Assembly (NCBI RefSeq): GCF_001428245.1
Contig: NZ_LMRV01000088.1
Span: 710 to 64,709, forward strand
DNA from: Paenibacillus sp. Soil522
GTDB lineage: Bacteria; Bacillota; Bacilli; Paenibacillales; Paenibacillaceae
Direction of reading: 5' to 3'
Length of the DNA: 64,000 nt
Each line of letters begins with the position of its first letter. Within the stretch, counting starts at the first letter, position 1. The translations under genes were made by a program, and so were the position numbers. Positions 25,063 to 34,405 of this stretch are shown piece after piece. The notes beneath the pieces were generated by a model. That model saw only the letters and a list, made by a program, of their open reading frames with translations. It was not told where the DNA came from and made no database searches.

Positions 25063-25971
25063 ATGAATGAAGAGATGCATGTCTTTACCGTTATCGTCGA
25101 ACAGTCAAGCATGAATAAGGCATCCGTGCTGCTCAATCTGTCCCAGCCTGCACTCTCTCGTAAAATAGCTAAGCTGGAGCAAGAAATAGGCTCCCCCTTA
25201 TTTCGCCGGATTGGCAAACGGCTTGAGCTCACCCGGATCGGACAGCTGACGTACGAATATGCCCTTGAGCTGCGCCGGCTTCATCGCAAATATTTGCAAA
25301 CCGTCTCCGAGTTTACGTCAACCGGCCATACGACGCTGACGATAGGCGCGAGTCTAACAACGCTGCAGACGACATTGCCCGACCTAATCCAACGGCTTAC
25401 GACTACCCACCCGGAATTCGACATCAAAGCGATTACCGGCAAGACGCATGAAATCGTGTCGCTCGTCCGCGACCATAAAGCGGATATCGGAATTGTAGCC
25501 TCCAGCATCGAGGATTCGACTGTTAGGTGCATTCCATTATTCGAGGACCATCTATCATTGGTACTGCCCCGTAATCAAGTGATTACCGATAAAGGAACGC
25601 TCGGCATTCAAGACTTGACCGGCATGCCTATGATCTTATTTTCTAAAGGCACCTGGTACCGGCTGCTCACCGACGAGCTCTTCGACAAGTACCATCTGCA
25701 GCCGGATGTCCGCATGGAGATCGATTCATTCGAAGCGATTTTGCGCTTGCTTCATACTTGCAGAGCCGCGACGCTGCTCCCCCAATCCTATATGCGCAAT
25801 CAGCTGCTTGAAGACAACGAGCTCGCCGTCGTTCAGATTCGCGAGCTGGAGGAAACGAAACGGACAACCTCCCTCATCCATGCTGATTCAGCAGCTCTTA
25901 GCCCTTCGGTTCGCTTGTGGATCAATGAGCTGGCAGCACGTTTTCCAAGCAAAAAGGACAGCAGCCTCTAA
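25063..25971 (+). CDS. LysR family transcriptional regulator next to sdhCAB
   Basis: A 302-residue regulator with the LysR helix-turn-helix (NKASVLLNLSQPALSRKIAK, residues 19-38) and an effector domain from residue 88 on. AAGGAG precedes the ATG. It is divergent from sdhCAB, so it may control the operon or itself from the shared 300-base interval. In B. subtilis the LysR protein CcpC controls TCA-cycle genes; I see no proof of orthology. No terminator is obvious after it. Confidence 0.85.
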   Translation: MNEEMHVFTVIVEQSSMNKASVLLNLSQPALSRKIAKLEQEIGSPLFRRIGKRLELTRIGQLTYEYALELRRLHRKYLQTVSEFTSTGHTTLTIGASLTTLQTTLPDLIQRLTTTHPEFDIKAITGKTHEIVSLVRDHKADIGIVASSIEDSTVRCIPLFEDHLSLVLPRNQVITDKGTLGIQDLTGMPMILFSKGTWYRLLTDELFDKYHLQPDVRMEIDSFEAILRLLHTCRAATLLPQSYMRNQLLEDNELAVVQIRELEETKRTTSLIHADSAALSPSVRLWINELAARFPSKKDSSL

Positions 25972-26109
25972 AGATGCCGCTGTCCTTCAGCATTTCCAAT
26001 ATTACGCTTCCGAATCCATTCCTCATTTTGCGGGAGCTAAATATTCCCTCATAACCGCTGTAAACCAATGTCTCAACCCGGACGGCAATCCTTTTTTATA
26101 ACATGAAAT

Positions 26110-27390
26110 CTAAAGCAAATAGCGTAGGTAAACGTAAATACTCGCTAGAATCACGGATAGCAGCATGAGAAGAAACCCGTATTTAAAAAACTGGAAAAAC
26201 CTGATGGGATAACCTTCTTTTTCAGCTAAACCGGCTACGATTAGATTCGCGCTCGCCCCGATTAGGGTACCGTTTCCTCCCAAGCAGGCTCCTAAGGATA
26301 GGCTCCACCATAATGGTTCCAGGTCAACAACGCCCAAATTACCCATTTCTTGAATCATCGGGATCATGGCAGCGACAAAAGGTATATTGTCAATGAAGGC
26401 GGAAGCAATAGCGCTCAACCATATAATCAACATGGATGTGGCAACCAGATCACCACCTGTCCATTGCAAGGCTTGTTCAGCTATCTTTGATATAACCCCA
26501 GTCTCTGCAAGTCCCGAGACTGCCACAAACAGGCCTATGAAGAAAAATATGGTGGTCCACTCAACCTTAGATATCGCCTTCTCCATAGAATGCTCACCGG
26601 TCAGAAGTAGGAGCAGAAACGCTCCGGTTAATGCGACCGTTGCGGATTCTAAATTCAGCATTTGATGAAGAAAGAAGCCCAGAATCGTGAGTCCGATTAT
26701 GAAGAGGCTCTTTGTAAGCAACTTGCGATCTGTGATGATCTCTTTTTCGTTAAATTGCATGATGCTCTGTTTTAATTCCGGAGTTGTCCGGAGGTGATTG
26801 CGGAACAGCAGAACAAATATCGGAATATGTACAATCAGTATGATGATCACAATAGGTGCAAGGTTGTTGATGAACGCCATGAACGTCAGTTCCTTGACCG
26901 CGCTCCCGATCATGATATTCGGCGGGTCGCCAATTAACGTAGCTGTGCCGCCGATATTGGATGCCAAGATTTGTGAAAAGAGAAACGGAAACGGATTTAC
27001 CTTCAATTGCCTTGTTATACTGAAGGTTACAGGAACCATAAGCAGAACCGTCGTAACATTATCAAGAAAAGCCGAGGCAAATGCCGTGATCAGAAATAGC
27101 GAAATAAGGATGCGAATAGGATCGCCTTTCGCTTTCTTAGCAGAGTATACGGCAATATACTTAAAGACCCCTGTTTCAGCCGTGACATTCACGATGATCA
27201 TCATACCGATCAGAAGTCCGAGCGTATTGAAGTCGATGTGGTGAACGGCTGTTTCTTGGTCGACAATTCCGAGTGTGACCATCAATACGCCGCCAATCAT
27301 GGCTACAATGGTCCGATGTATTTTTTCCGCTATGATGAAGCCATATATTAACAGAAATATGCCGATTGCCATTATGGCTTGTTGTTCCAT
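26110..27390 (-). CDS. ArsB/NhaD (ion transporter superfamily) permease
   Basis: A 426-residue membrane protein with about eleven hydrophobic segments in two repeated halves. Signatures are the paired AFLDNVTTVLLMVPV with NIGGTATLIGDPPN, and SAFIDNIPFVAAMIPM with CLGGNGTLIGASANLIVAG, typical of the ArsB/NhaD/CitM group. The ion could be sodium/proton, arsenite or an organic anion; sequence alone does not decide. AGGAGG lies 8 bases before the ATG. It is read in the same direction as ktrB, 67 bases downstream of it, so a cation-homeostasis role is favoured. Confidence 0.82.
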   Translation of the reverse strand: MEQQAIMAIGIFLLIYGFIIAEKIHRTIVAMIGGVLMVTLGIVDQETAVHHIDFNTLGLLIGMMIIVNVTAETGVFKYIAVYSAKKAKGDPIRILISLFLITAFASAFLDNVTTVLLMVPVTFSITRQLKVNPFPFLFSQILASNIGGTATLIGDPPNIMIGSAVKELTFMAFINNLAPIVIIILIVHIPIFVLLFRNHLRTTPELKQSIMQFNEKEIITDRKLLTKSLFIIGLTILGFFLHQMLNLESATVALTGAFLLLLLTGEHSMEKAISKVEWTTIFFFIGLFVAVSGLAETGVISKIAEQALQWTGGDLVATSMLIIWLSAIASAFIDNIPFVAAMIPMIQEMGNLGVVDLEPLWWSLSLGACLGGNGTLIGASANLIVAGLAEKEGYPIRFFQFFKYGFLLMLLSVILASIYVYLRYLL

Positions 27391-27457
27391 ACATAATTCC
27401 TCCTACGCCGGTTAATTGATTGCCTCTTCGAATTGTTACTCCTTGTCCGAATGTGGA

Positions 27458-28816
27458 TTAGCCAATTGTAATCTTGCCTTCCGGATGACGGTACAATTCC
27501 TTTTCAGCCTTGGGTCTCAGAGAATACGCCAGCGTAACCGGACCCAGCCTGCCGGCAAACATCATTAATATAATCATGATCCTCCCAATTTCCGACAATT
27601 GCGGCGTGAGCCCCATGGATAAGCCCACTGTGCCAAAAGCGGAGGTCACCTCGAACAGAATCATCAGGAAATTCCGGTCCTCCGTAGTCGTCAGAACCAT
27701 GGTCGTAAAAAGGACCAGAAACAAAGCAATCAATGTCAGTGTAATCGCTTTGAATATCCGATCCTGCGCCAAACGGTAGCGGAAGAGTACGATATCGTGC
27801 TTACCCCGGATCATGGCGATCACGGAGCCGATTAGGATCGTGAAAGTAGTAGTCTTAATGCCGCCTCCAGTCGACCCCGGGGAAGCTCCGATAAACATCA
27901 GGATGATAATGAAAAATTGAGTCGCTTGACGCAAGCCAGCGATGTCCAAGGTATTCGCGCCCGCAGTTCTTGGTGTAACCGATTGAAATAATGCTCCCCA
28001 TATTTTCCCTGTCCAATCCAGCGAGCCGAGTGTCTTCTCGTTCGTAAACTCAAAGATAAAGATGACGATGGCTCCGAATACGATAAGAAATCCGGACATG
28101 CTTAATACCACTTTAGAGTGAAGCGACAAACTCCGTCTCGTGCGGAATCCCAGCATATCGGAAATGACGATAAACCCGATACCCCCGAATATGATTAGAA
28201 ACATCGATGTTAAATTGATGATCGGATCGTCTACGTAACTCATGATGGAAGTGAATTTGCCAGAGTACAATCCGAATAGGTCAAAGCCCGCATTGTTAAA
28301 AAATGATATGGCGTGAAAAGTGCCGAAATAAAACGCTTGGCGGAACGGCATATCGAATGACCAACGAATGGTAAACACAATCATTCCGATTAATTGGATT
28401 GCAAGAGCGTATGCGAGTACTTTTTTGATCAACCGCACGATACCTTCGATAGAGCTCTGGTTCATAGCCTCCTGAAGAATCAGTCGTTCCTTTAATGTAA
28501 TCCGTTTCTTGATCGCCAAAGCAACCAGCGTTGCCATGGTCATAAAGCCTAATCCGCCCATTTGAATCAGCATCAGAATAACGATTTGCCCGAATAGGCT
28601 ATAATGTGTCCCCGTATCCACTACCACCAGCCCTGTTACGCACACAGCAGAGGTCGCCGTAAACAACGCATCAAGAAACGGAGTACCGAGCCCCGTCCGG
28701 GTGGAGAATGGCAAGGAAAGCAGAATTCCGCCAAATAGAATGATGATGGCGAAGCCCGATACCAAAATTTGAGGGGGTGTCAACTTCATTTCGAAAGGTT
28801 TTTTCATCATGTTCAT
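27458..28816 (-). CDS. ktrB: Ktr-type potassium uptake channel subunit (KtrB/KtrD)
   Basis: A 452-residue membrane protein of the Trk/Ktr/HKT superfamily. The four pore loops are visible with their Gly: TSAVCVTGL, SFFNNAGFDLFG, SVTPRTAGA and TSAFGTVGLSMG. The membrane-inserted gate SPGSTGGGIKTTT lies in the third repeat. It takes up K+ with the cytoplasmic regulator KtrA encoded just upstream. AAGGAGAG lies 7 bases before the ATG. Between ktrA and ktrB lies a second, degenerate c-di-AMP leader with its own terminator, so ktrB may be controlled apart from ktrA. Confidence 0.92.
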   Translation of the reverse strand: MNMMKKPFEMKLTPPQILVSGFAIIILFGGILLSLPFSTRTGLGTPFLDALFTATSAVCVTGLVVVDTGTHYSLFGQIVILMLIQMGGLGFMTMATLVALAIKKRITLKERLILQEAMNQSSIEGIVRLIKKVLAYALAIQLIGMIVFTIRWSFDMPFRQAFYFGTFHAISFFNNAGFDLFGLYSGKFTSIMSYVDDPIINLTSMFLIIFGGIGFIVISDMLGFRTRRSLSLHSKVVLSMSGFLIVFGAIVIFIFEFTNEKTLGSLDWTGKIWGALFQSVTPRTAGANTLDIAGLRQATQFFIIILMFIGASPGSTGGGIKTTTFTILIGSVIAMIRGKHDIVLFRYRLAQDRIFKAITLTLIALFLVLFTTMVLTTTEDRNFLMILFEVTSAFGTVGLSMGLTPQLSEIGRIMIILMMFAGRLGPVTLAYSLRPKAEKELYRHPEGKITIG

Positions 28817-28839
28817 ACAAAATCTCTCCTTATTTGGAC

Positions 28840-28867
28840 AAAAAAAGATATTGGATAACCAATATCT
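28840..28867 (-). terminator. Attenuator hairpin before ktrB
   Basis: Minus strand AGATATTGG and CCAATATCT form a perfect 9-bp stem with a 4-base loop, followed by seven T residues, 24 bases before ktrB. Confidence 0.85.
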
Positions 28868-28892
28868 GAACAGTTGATATCCCGCAGGTAAA

Positions 28893-29003
28893 GCCTGCCA
28901 GATTATCTGACTGATTCGCGTAATGCCCCAAATTCATACGGTTCTACGATATTAACCCCATAATATATGGTTCCCTGTTTTTTTGGAGAAATTCGGCTTT
29001 TAT
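28893..29003 (-). promoter_or_regulatory. Degenerate ydaO-type (c-di-AMP) riboswitch before ktrB
   Basis: Compared with the clear copy at 29850-30036, this leader keeps GCCGAATTTC, GGGAACCAT, ATGGGGTTAAT and GAATCAGTCAG in the same order, but is about 75 bases shorter and differs at normally fixed positions (GGGGTTAAT for GGGGTGAAT; CAGTCAGATAATC for CCGTCAGCTAACC). The terminator at 28840-28867 follows. Ligand binding is uncertain. Confidence 0.6.
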
Positions 29004-29036
29004 TCAAATACACTCTCATTCAAGTCGAATGAAATC

Positions 29037-29699
29037 CTAGCGTATAACTGTTGCCTCAAAATCCTCGATTTGCTCGTTCGTTCCAATGATAACCATGACA
29101 TCCCGCTCAGCGAGCACATCCGTTGCCGTAGGCGCTATAATAATGCCGCCCGGCTTGTTAATCGCTACGATGCTGCAGCCGAATCTGGCGCGTGGATTAA
29201 GGTCATTCAGAGATTTTCCATTCAAACACAGCGGAACAGCAAGCTCCGCTATGGTATATTCTTTTGACAGCTCAATATAATCGAGCAGGTTAGGCGATAC
29301 GAGCTGATGCGCTACCCGAATGCCCATGTCCCGCTCCGGATAAACAACACGGTCGACTCCGATTTTTTCAAGGACACGACCATGCAATTCACTCATCGCT
29401 TTCGCCACTACTTGCTTGACGCCTAAATCTTTAAGCAAAATCGTCGTTAAAATACTGGACTGAATATCGTCACCGATTGCTACAACGCCACAGTCAAAGT
29501 TGCGAACGCCCAGCGAGCGCAATGTCTCCTCATCTGTACAATCGGCAGACACGGTATAAGTCAGCACGCTGCTCATTTCCTGAACCGCTTCCTCGTCCTT
29601 ATCAATACCGAGCACCTCATGACCAAGCTCAACGAGCTCCCGGCCCAAACTCGAACCAAATCTTCCAAGACCTACAATGACAAACTGCTTCTTTTTCAT
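29037..29699 (-). CDS. ktrA: Ktr potassium uptake regulatory subunit (RCK protein KtrA/KtrC)
   Basis: A 220-residue RCK protein. The Rossmann nucleotide-binding N domain (FVIVGLGRFGSSLGRELVEL, acidic strand end in LGIDKDEE) binds ATP/ADP; the RCK_C domain (residues 135-220, with PLCLNGKSLNDLNPRARFG) is where c-di-AMP binds in studied KtrA proteins. It forms an octameric ring gating KtrB. The ATG at 29699 is preferred over a GTG two codons earlier. It lies downstream of a canonical c-di-AMP riboswitch, so the second messenger may act at RNA and protein level. Confidence 0.92.
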   Translation of the reverse strand: MKKKQFVIVGLGRFGSSLGRELVELGHEVLGIDKDEEAVQEMSSVLTYTVSADCTDEETLRSLGVRNFDCGVVAIGDDIQSSILTTILLKDLGVKQVVAKAMSELHGRVLEKIGVDRVVYPERDMGIRVAHQLVSPNLLDYIELSKEYTIAELAVPLCLNGKSLNDLNPRARFGCSIVAINKPGGIIIAPTATDVLAERDVMVIIGTNEQIEDFEATVIR

Positions 29700-29800
29700 T
29701 CCCACTTACCTAATCCCCTATCCAAACTTAAATTTGCAATTCTTTTTCTGTACGAGGCCGAGGCGTGTCTTATAACATCTCAGCCCGTTTTTATGCATAA

Positions 29801-29850
29801 AAAAAAGCACTGGATACTCAAATGCTCTGTGCGATGAGTCCTGTTCCAGT
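29801..29850 (-). terminator. Riboswitch-controlled terminator before ktrA
   Basis: Minus strand ACTGGA...GGACTCA pairs with TGAGTATCCAGTGC, followed by eight T residues, directly after the c-di-AMP aptamer. Confidence 0.85.
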
Positions 29851-30036
29851 ACGCCTACGAGGTTAGCTGACGGATTCGGGCCTGGACAGGCAGCCCTATT
29901 CGGCGGCTGGAGAAGATGCTCCAACGCTAAAATTCACCCCATGCCGCCAAATGCGAACCTCCTGCTTACAGCAGGTTCATCGATATTGACAGCTTTATGG
30001 TTCCCCCGTTTTCCATAGGAAATTCGGCTGTTCTAT
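29850..30036 (-). promoter_or_regulatory. ydaO/yuaA-type c-di-AMP riboswitch
   Basis: The minus strand holds the consensus blocks in order: ACAGCCGAATTTC, GGGGGAACC, ATGGGGTGAATTTTAGCG, CCGAATCCGTCAGCTAACC and TCGTAGGCG. This class binds c-di-AMP and switches off potassium-uptake genes. A terminator and ktrA follow. Confidence 0.93.
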
Positions 30037-30057
30037 TCAATTTGTATGCCGTTTACG

Positions 30058-30063
30058 ATTATA
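30058..30063 (-). promoter_or_regulatory. -10 box of the ktrA leader
   Basis: Perfect TATAAT on the minus strand about 27 bases before the riboswitch aptamer; the -35 is weak. The remaining DNA to 30284 holds no gene I can support. Confidence 0.5.
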
Positions 30064-30284
30064 ATCCCAAAACAGTCTCGATATAAAGCTGACTTTTACG
30101 ACAAAAAGGACGATATTAGTCCAAATATAGGCAATGGGACAAAGCAGCAAGCAGCAAGCTTGCCAGACATCGTTATTTCGCAGTTTTTTGAAAACAGCCG
30201 TGCTTTACCATTGGATAATTCAGGGATTTGTATGGTAATGTAATGAAATAAGCTACTCACTAAAAAGACAGTAGAGGTGAACCA

Positions 30285-31913
30285 ATGATCGATTCTATCA
30301 GGCCTAATGAATGGAAACGTTTTATATGGGCGGCGGTTGCTTGCTTCATTATTTATGCAGCCGTTGACGTCTGGCCCATGATTGCTTCCATTGCATCCGG
30401 TGAATTAAACACAAAGGTTATTGAAAAGTCGGCTGCAGAGAACCGCGCTGCTGCTTTCGCTGAGAAACAAACCGGCCTGAAGGTGAAATCGGCTAAAGCC
30501 GTGCATCAAACCGATAAAATGCTTAATGGTTATTTATCCAAAAATAAGCTGGTCAAAATATACGCTGAAAAATATGATCCGAGCTTCCCGACGGATACGT
30601 TTCAGGTTGATTTGAAATTTGCCGGCGGCGGCAGCGGCTTTGTTTATGTACATATGCAGAGTGAAAAGATCGTGGCGTGGAACCTGCTAATTGACGGCGA
30701 GCCGCTGCCTGACGCCGTTAAGACGGAGGCTGTGATCTCTTTCCTGTCGGCACAAAGCTTCAGCGGGCTTGATTTTCGGGGAAGCACGCTGCTGCCTAAC
30801 GGTGACTGGCATGGCGAGCCGCCTTCCGCTACTATTATGAAAGCTCAGCTTAAGATCGATGTTCATGCGCTAAACATGGATGGCCGCACCGTTATTACCA
30901 AATACAAGCCTGCGTTCGCAGCGCCGGATGACTACATCCGCTATGTAAAGAAGCAGGATACAATAGCTGGCTTTCTAACCGGCTTCGGTTATTTTTTCAT
31001 GAGCATAGTGCTATTCGTGTTGGCGATTATTTACGCGGTGCTGTACCGGAGATTCACTTCCTTTAAATTTGGAATCATTCTCACCGTCGTATTTTTAATT
31101 ACCTATATCATCATGAACCTTAACATGCTGGATGGTATACGTGCTCAGCTAGGCGAAAATGAAATGGCCGGCCAAGCCGCAATGATTACAGCCATCGTTA
31201 CGGTTCTTTTGACCATCCCGATGGCCGGGTCCATCTATATTTCGCTGATCGCGGGAGACGGCCTCTGGAAGGCGCAGGGCCGTGCATTATGGCCGCGCTT
31301 CGGGCAAAAGGGCTATGGTGATCATGTTTGGCGCAGCGTTGGCCTCGCCTATTTATTCGCGATCATCCTGTTCGCGCTGCAATCCGTCATCTTTATCGGC
31401 TTGCGGCTAACGATCGGAACATGGGATACGACGGATGCCACCCAATCTCCTTATAATATGGGTGTTCTATGGCTGATGCCGGTGCTTGCTTGGGCTGCCG
31501 CTATTTCCGAGGAAGCCGTATTCCGCTTTTTCGGTATCGGTTTATTCCGCAGATGGTTCAAAAATACGTTTGCCGCAGCGCTGCTCCCGACCTTCTTCTG
31601 GGCGCTCGGCCACGTCATGTACCCGTTTTATCCGTCCTCGACGAGATTGATTGAGCTCATGATTATCGGGCTTGTATTCAGCTTTATTTTCGTCAGATAC
31701 GGCTTCATTACTTCTATGTTTACCCATGCGATCTTCAACAGCGCAGCCGTAGGCTTATCCTTGTTGACGATCGGATCGGCGCCAAATATTATTTCTGCGA
31801 TCTTCTTCACGGTGCTGCCGGTGCCGATTGCCTTTGCCATCAAATATTTAAGCCGCAAAAAAGAGAAGAAGCCGCCCGTTACGACGACTCCTCCTCACTT
31901 AGAGCAGCTATAA
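30285..31913 (+). CDS. CPBP family intramembrane metalloprotease with large N-terminal domain
   Basis: A 542-residue membrane protein. After a first membrane segment (residues 14-38) comes an extracytoplasmic domain of about 190 residues, then several membrane segments. The CPBP (Abi) motifs are in the C-terminal part: EEAVFR (motif 1), FWALGHVMYPF (motif 2, His) and FTHAIFNSAAV (motif 3, His and Asn). Such proteases (Rce1 relatives) cut substrates in the membrane; targets here are unknown. AGAGGTG precedes the ATG. Its 3' end overlaps the convergent uvrC gene by 35 bases. Confidence 0.85.
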   Translation: MIDSIRPNEWKRFIWAAVACFIIYAAVDVWPMIASIASGELNTKVIEKSAAENRAAAFAEKQTGLKVKSAKAVHQTDKMLNGYLSKNKLVKIYAEKYDPSFPTDTFQVDLKFAGGGSGFVYVHMQSEKIVAWNLLIDGEPLPDAVKTEAVISFLSAQSFSGLDFRGSTLLPNGDWHGEPPSATIMKAQLKIDVHALNMDGRTVITKYKPAFAAPDDYIRYVKKQDTIAGFLTGFGYFFMSIVLFVLAIIYAVLYRRFTSFKFGIILTVVFLITYIIMNLNMLDGIRAQLGENEMAGQAAMITAIVTVLLTIPMAGSIYISLIAGDGLWKAQGRALWPRFGQKGYGDHVWRSVGLAYLFAIILFALQSVIFIGLRLTIGTWDTTDATQSPYNMGVLWLMPVLAWAAAISEEAVFRFFGIGLFRRWFKNTFAAALLPTFFWALGHVMYPFYPSSTRLIELMIIGLVFSFIFVRYGFITSMFTHAIFNSAAVGLSLLTIGSAPNIISAIFFTVLPVPIAFAIKYLSRKKEKKPPVTTTPPHLEQL

Positions 31914-33777
31914 TTTGCGAAGCTAATTTATCTCCAATCGATAGAGGCCGGAAGTCTTCGACTGAGGCCTCTTTTATTTTTTTGATGGAGCCAAAATGTT
32001 TGAGCAGAAGCTTGCGGCGCTTCTCTCCGATGCCTGGAATCGAGTCGAGCTTCGATTCGACCATGGACTTGCCGCGCTGCTCGCGGTGGAACGTAATGGC
32101 AAACCGATGCACCTCATCCTGGATGCGCTGCAGCAAATAAAACTCCTGACTGTCGCGCGGCAGAGGTACGATCTCAGCAGGGTCTCCGGTCATGAGCTGC
32201 GCCGTCTTATGCTTCGCATCCTTCACAAGGCCGCATACGGGAATGTACAAGCCAAGCTCATTCTCAAGCACATCGAGCGCCGCCGATATTTGCCCCTTGC
32301 CGCCATCGACAACGATCAGGTCGGGAGCTGCCAGCTCCTCCTTCAATACACGCTCGTACCGCCGCCGTATGACCTCGCGCATCGTTTCGTAATCATCCGG
32401 TCCTTGCACGGTTTTCACCTTGTACTTGCGGTATTCCTTACGGTCTGGCTTACCGTCAGTAAAGACGACCATGGCCGAGACCGGATTCGTTCCTTGAATG
32501 TTAGAGTTATCGAAGGCTTCGATTCGGTGTACTTCCTCAAGGCCAAGCCAGCCGGCGAGCGACTCGGACGCCTTGACGCTCCGCTCCTCGTCTCTTTCGA
32601 TTAGCCTGAATTTCTCATCAAGCATTACCTTCGCGTTGTCGGCAGCCATCGTTACGATCTCGCTCTTACGTCCGCGCTGCGGCATAAGCACCTTAACCTT
32701 CAGCCAGCTGTGAAGTGAAGCTATGACATCGTCAGCACGCGAAGCAGCGGTCTCTTCCGCCGCCTCTCCCTGAACCTCCTCATGCTGCTGCTCGGGAGGC
32801 AGCGGAAGCAAAATTTGCTTCGGCAGCGCCGGATTGTCACTGTAGTACTGCGTCACGAACGTCATAAAATCATCGTATACTTCCCCGTAATAAGGGAAGG
32901 TCGTGCCATGTCGTTCGATAAGCTTGCCTTGGCGCATGTACAGTATTTGCACGCACATCCAGCCCTTATCTACCGCAAAACCGAAAATATCGCGGTCAAG
33001 CGCATCCGACATCGTAATCTTCTGCTTCTCCATGACCGCATCGATGGCGATAAGCTGATCCCGAAGCTCCTTCGCCCGTTCAAATTCGAGCTTCTCGGCA
33101 GCTTCCTCCATCTTGCGCTGCAGCTCATTCTTCACTACATCTTGACCGCCGTTAAGAAAACGCGATATTTCTTGAATCATCCGGTCGTACTCTGTTTGCT
33201 GCACATCAAATTCACATGGCGCAATACATTGTCCGAGATGATAGTACAAGCACACCTTATCCGGCAGCGTCTTGCACTTCCGCAGCGGATAAAGCCGGTC
33301 AAGCAGCTTCTTCGTCTGCTGAGCCGCGTATGCATTCGGATATGGACCGAAGTATTTGCCTTTATCCTTAATGATCCGTCTAGTGACCTCAAGCTTCGGA
33401 TGCTTTTCGTTCGTTATTTTAATATAAGGAAAGGTTTTATCATCCTTGAGCAGTACGTTATATCTAGGATGGTATTGTTTAATCAAATTGCATTCCAGGA
33501 TAAGAGCTTCCATATTGCTCGAGGTTACAATAAATTCAAAATCCCGAATTTCCGATACAAGCCGCTGGGTCTTCCCGTTGTGGCTGCCGTTAAAATAGGA
33601 ACGCACCCGATTTTTGAGCACCTTCGCTTTACCTACATAAATAATGGCGCCTTCGCTGTTTTTCATAAGGTAACAGCCTGATTGATCGGGGAGCAAAGCT
33701 AGTTTGTTCCGTATCGTCTCTTTTGCCTCCGCAAGCTGCTGCTCCGCCTGCTTCCGATCCGTATGCTGATGATCCAT
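31879..33777 (-). CDS. uvrC: UvrABC system protein C
   Basis: A 632-residue excision nuclease. The GIY-YIG domain (LPDQSGCYLMKNSEGAIIYVGKAKVLKNR, residues 33-62) makes the 3' cut; the UVR motif (AAEKLEFERAKELRDQL, about 226-242) binds UvrB; the RNase H-like domain (FDNSNIQGTNPVSAMVVF and VDGGKGQ) makes the 5' cut; tandem helix-hairpin-helices (SIPGIGEKRRKLLLKHFG) bind DNA. GGAGG lies 7 bases before the ATG. Full length for the family. The C-terminal coding end overlaps the CPBP gene on the other strand. Confidence 0.96.
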   Translation of the reverse strand: MDHQHTDRKQAEQQLAEAKETIRNKLALLPDQSGCYLMKNSEGAIIYVGKAKVLKNRVRSYFNGSHNGKTQRLVSEIRDFEFIVTSSNMEALILECNLIKQYHPRYNVLLKDDKTFPYIKITNEKHPKLEVTRRIIKDKGKYFGPYPNAYAAQQTKKLLDRLYPLRKCKTLPDKVCLYYHLGQCIAPCEFDVQQTEYDRMIQEISRFLNGGQDVVKNELQRKMEEAAEKLEFERAKELRDQLIAIDAVMEKQKITMSDALDRDIFGFAVDKGWMCVQILYMRQGKLIERHGTTFPYYGEVYDDFMTFVTQYYSDNPALPKQILLPLPPEQQHEEVQGEAAEETAASRADDVIASLHSWLKVKVLMPQRGRKSEIVTMAADNAKVMLDEKFRLIERDEERSVKASESLAGWLGLEEVHRIEAFDNSNIQGTNPVSAMVVFTDGKPDRKEYRKYKVKTVQGPDDYETMREVIRRRYERVLKEELAAPDLIVVDGGKGQISAALDVLENELGLYIPVCGLVKDAKHKTAQLMTGDPAEIVPLPRDSQEFYLLQRIQDEVHRFAITFHREQRGKSMVESKLDSIPGIGEKRRKLLLKHFGSIKKIKEASVEDFRPLSIGDKLASQIIAALSEEESS

Positions 33778-33956
33778 GCTCTCGCCTCCGACTGCCTAAT
33801 GATTCTGTACACATTTTAGCATAAATAGAATGTATTTCGCCTTACAATTGTCACCGGTATTTGCTTTACAACTGTTTGGCAGTTTGGGTATACTAATATA
33901 AGTTGAATAAACCGATACTACATAGCAATCGGTCTTTTTCAAGGAGGACGCAGGCG

Positions 33957-34103
33957 ATGGAAAACGTAAGAGACCCGCGCGAGCATTTTAACGAAGAGCC
34001 TCGCGATGACTTGATGGATGTTGTGTTCGGCTTTGGCGGTATGCTCGGTTTTATGACCGTCATTTTCGCTGCAGCTGTAATCGTAAAATTCATCATTTCA
34101 TAA
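33957..34103 (+). CDS. yqzM: YqzM family small membrane protein
   Basis: A 48-residue protein with a charged N-terminus (MENVRDPREHFNEEPRDDLM) and one membrane segment ending in VIVKFIIS. Size and pattern match the B. subtilis YqzM family, whose function is not known to me. AAGGAGG lies 9 bases before the ATG at 33957; a longer frame to 33903 has no ribosome site. A terminator follows directly. Confidence 0.8.
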   Translation: MENVRDPREHFNEEPRDDLMDVVFGFGGMLGFMTVIFAAAVIVKFIIS

Positions 34104-34106
34104 AAA

Positions 34107-34134
34107 AAAGGAGCAGACTGCTGCTCCTTTTTTT
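34107..34134 (+). terminator. Terminator of yqzM
   Basis: AAAGGAGCAG and CTGCTCCTTT with a 4-base loop and a T run. Confidence 0.85.
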
Positions 34135-34158
34135 GTTGGCCAAAAACGGCAGCCGCTA

Positions 34159-34380
34159 TTATTGAACGATGCGAAGCGCGTCGCTTAATGGCTTGCTCTC
34201 CCGCAGCTTCGACTCGGACGGTCTTTGAGAGGGCCCATCATAACGCGTTCTTTCCGTCCGGTCGATTTGCACGATTCTGCCGTCATGAACGGTAATCGTC
34301 ACAGACCCGTAATTAAGCCCACTTACTTGATCAGCGATTCGCTCCAGCCACTGTTGATCCACTTCTAACGGTTTTGCCAT
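34159..34380 (-). CDS. yezD: YezD family (DUF2292) small protein
   Basis: A 73-residue protein whose core LNYGSVTITVHDGRIVQIDR matches the YezD/DUF2292 pattern. The ATG at 34380 is chosen (GGAGGGG 6 bases upstream). It lies 25 bases after cysW on the same strand, as the last gene of the sulfate uptake operon; YezD-like genes occur beside sulfur genes in related bacteria. The biochemical role is not established. Confidence 0.8.
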   Translation of the reverse strand: MAKPLEVDQQWLERIADQVSGLNYGSVTITVHDGRIVQIDRTERTRYDGPSQRPSESKLRESKPLSDALRIVQ

Positions 34381-34405
34381 TCGAAACCCCTCCATTAAAA
34401 TTGAT

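Noticed and set aside
32782..33681. A 299-codon plus-strand frame opposite uvrC.
   Set aside because: uvrC is certain from four domains; the opposite frame has no recognisable content.
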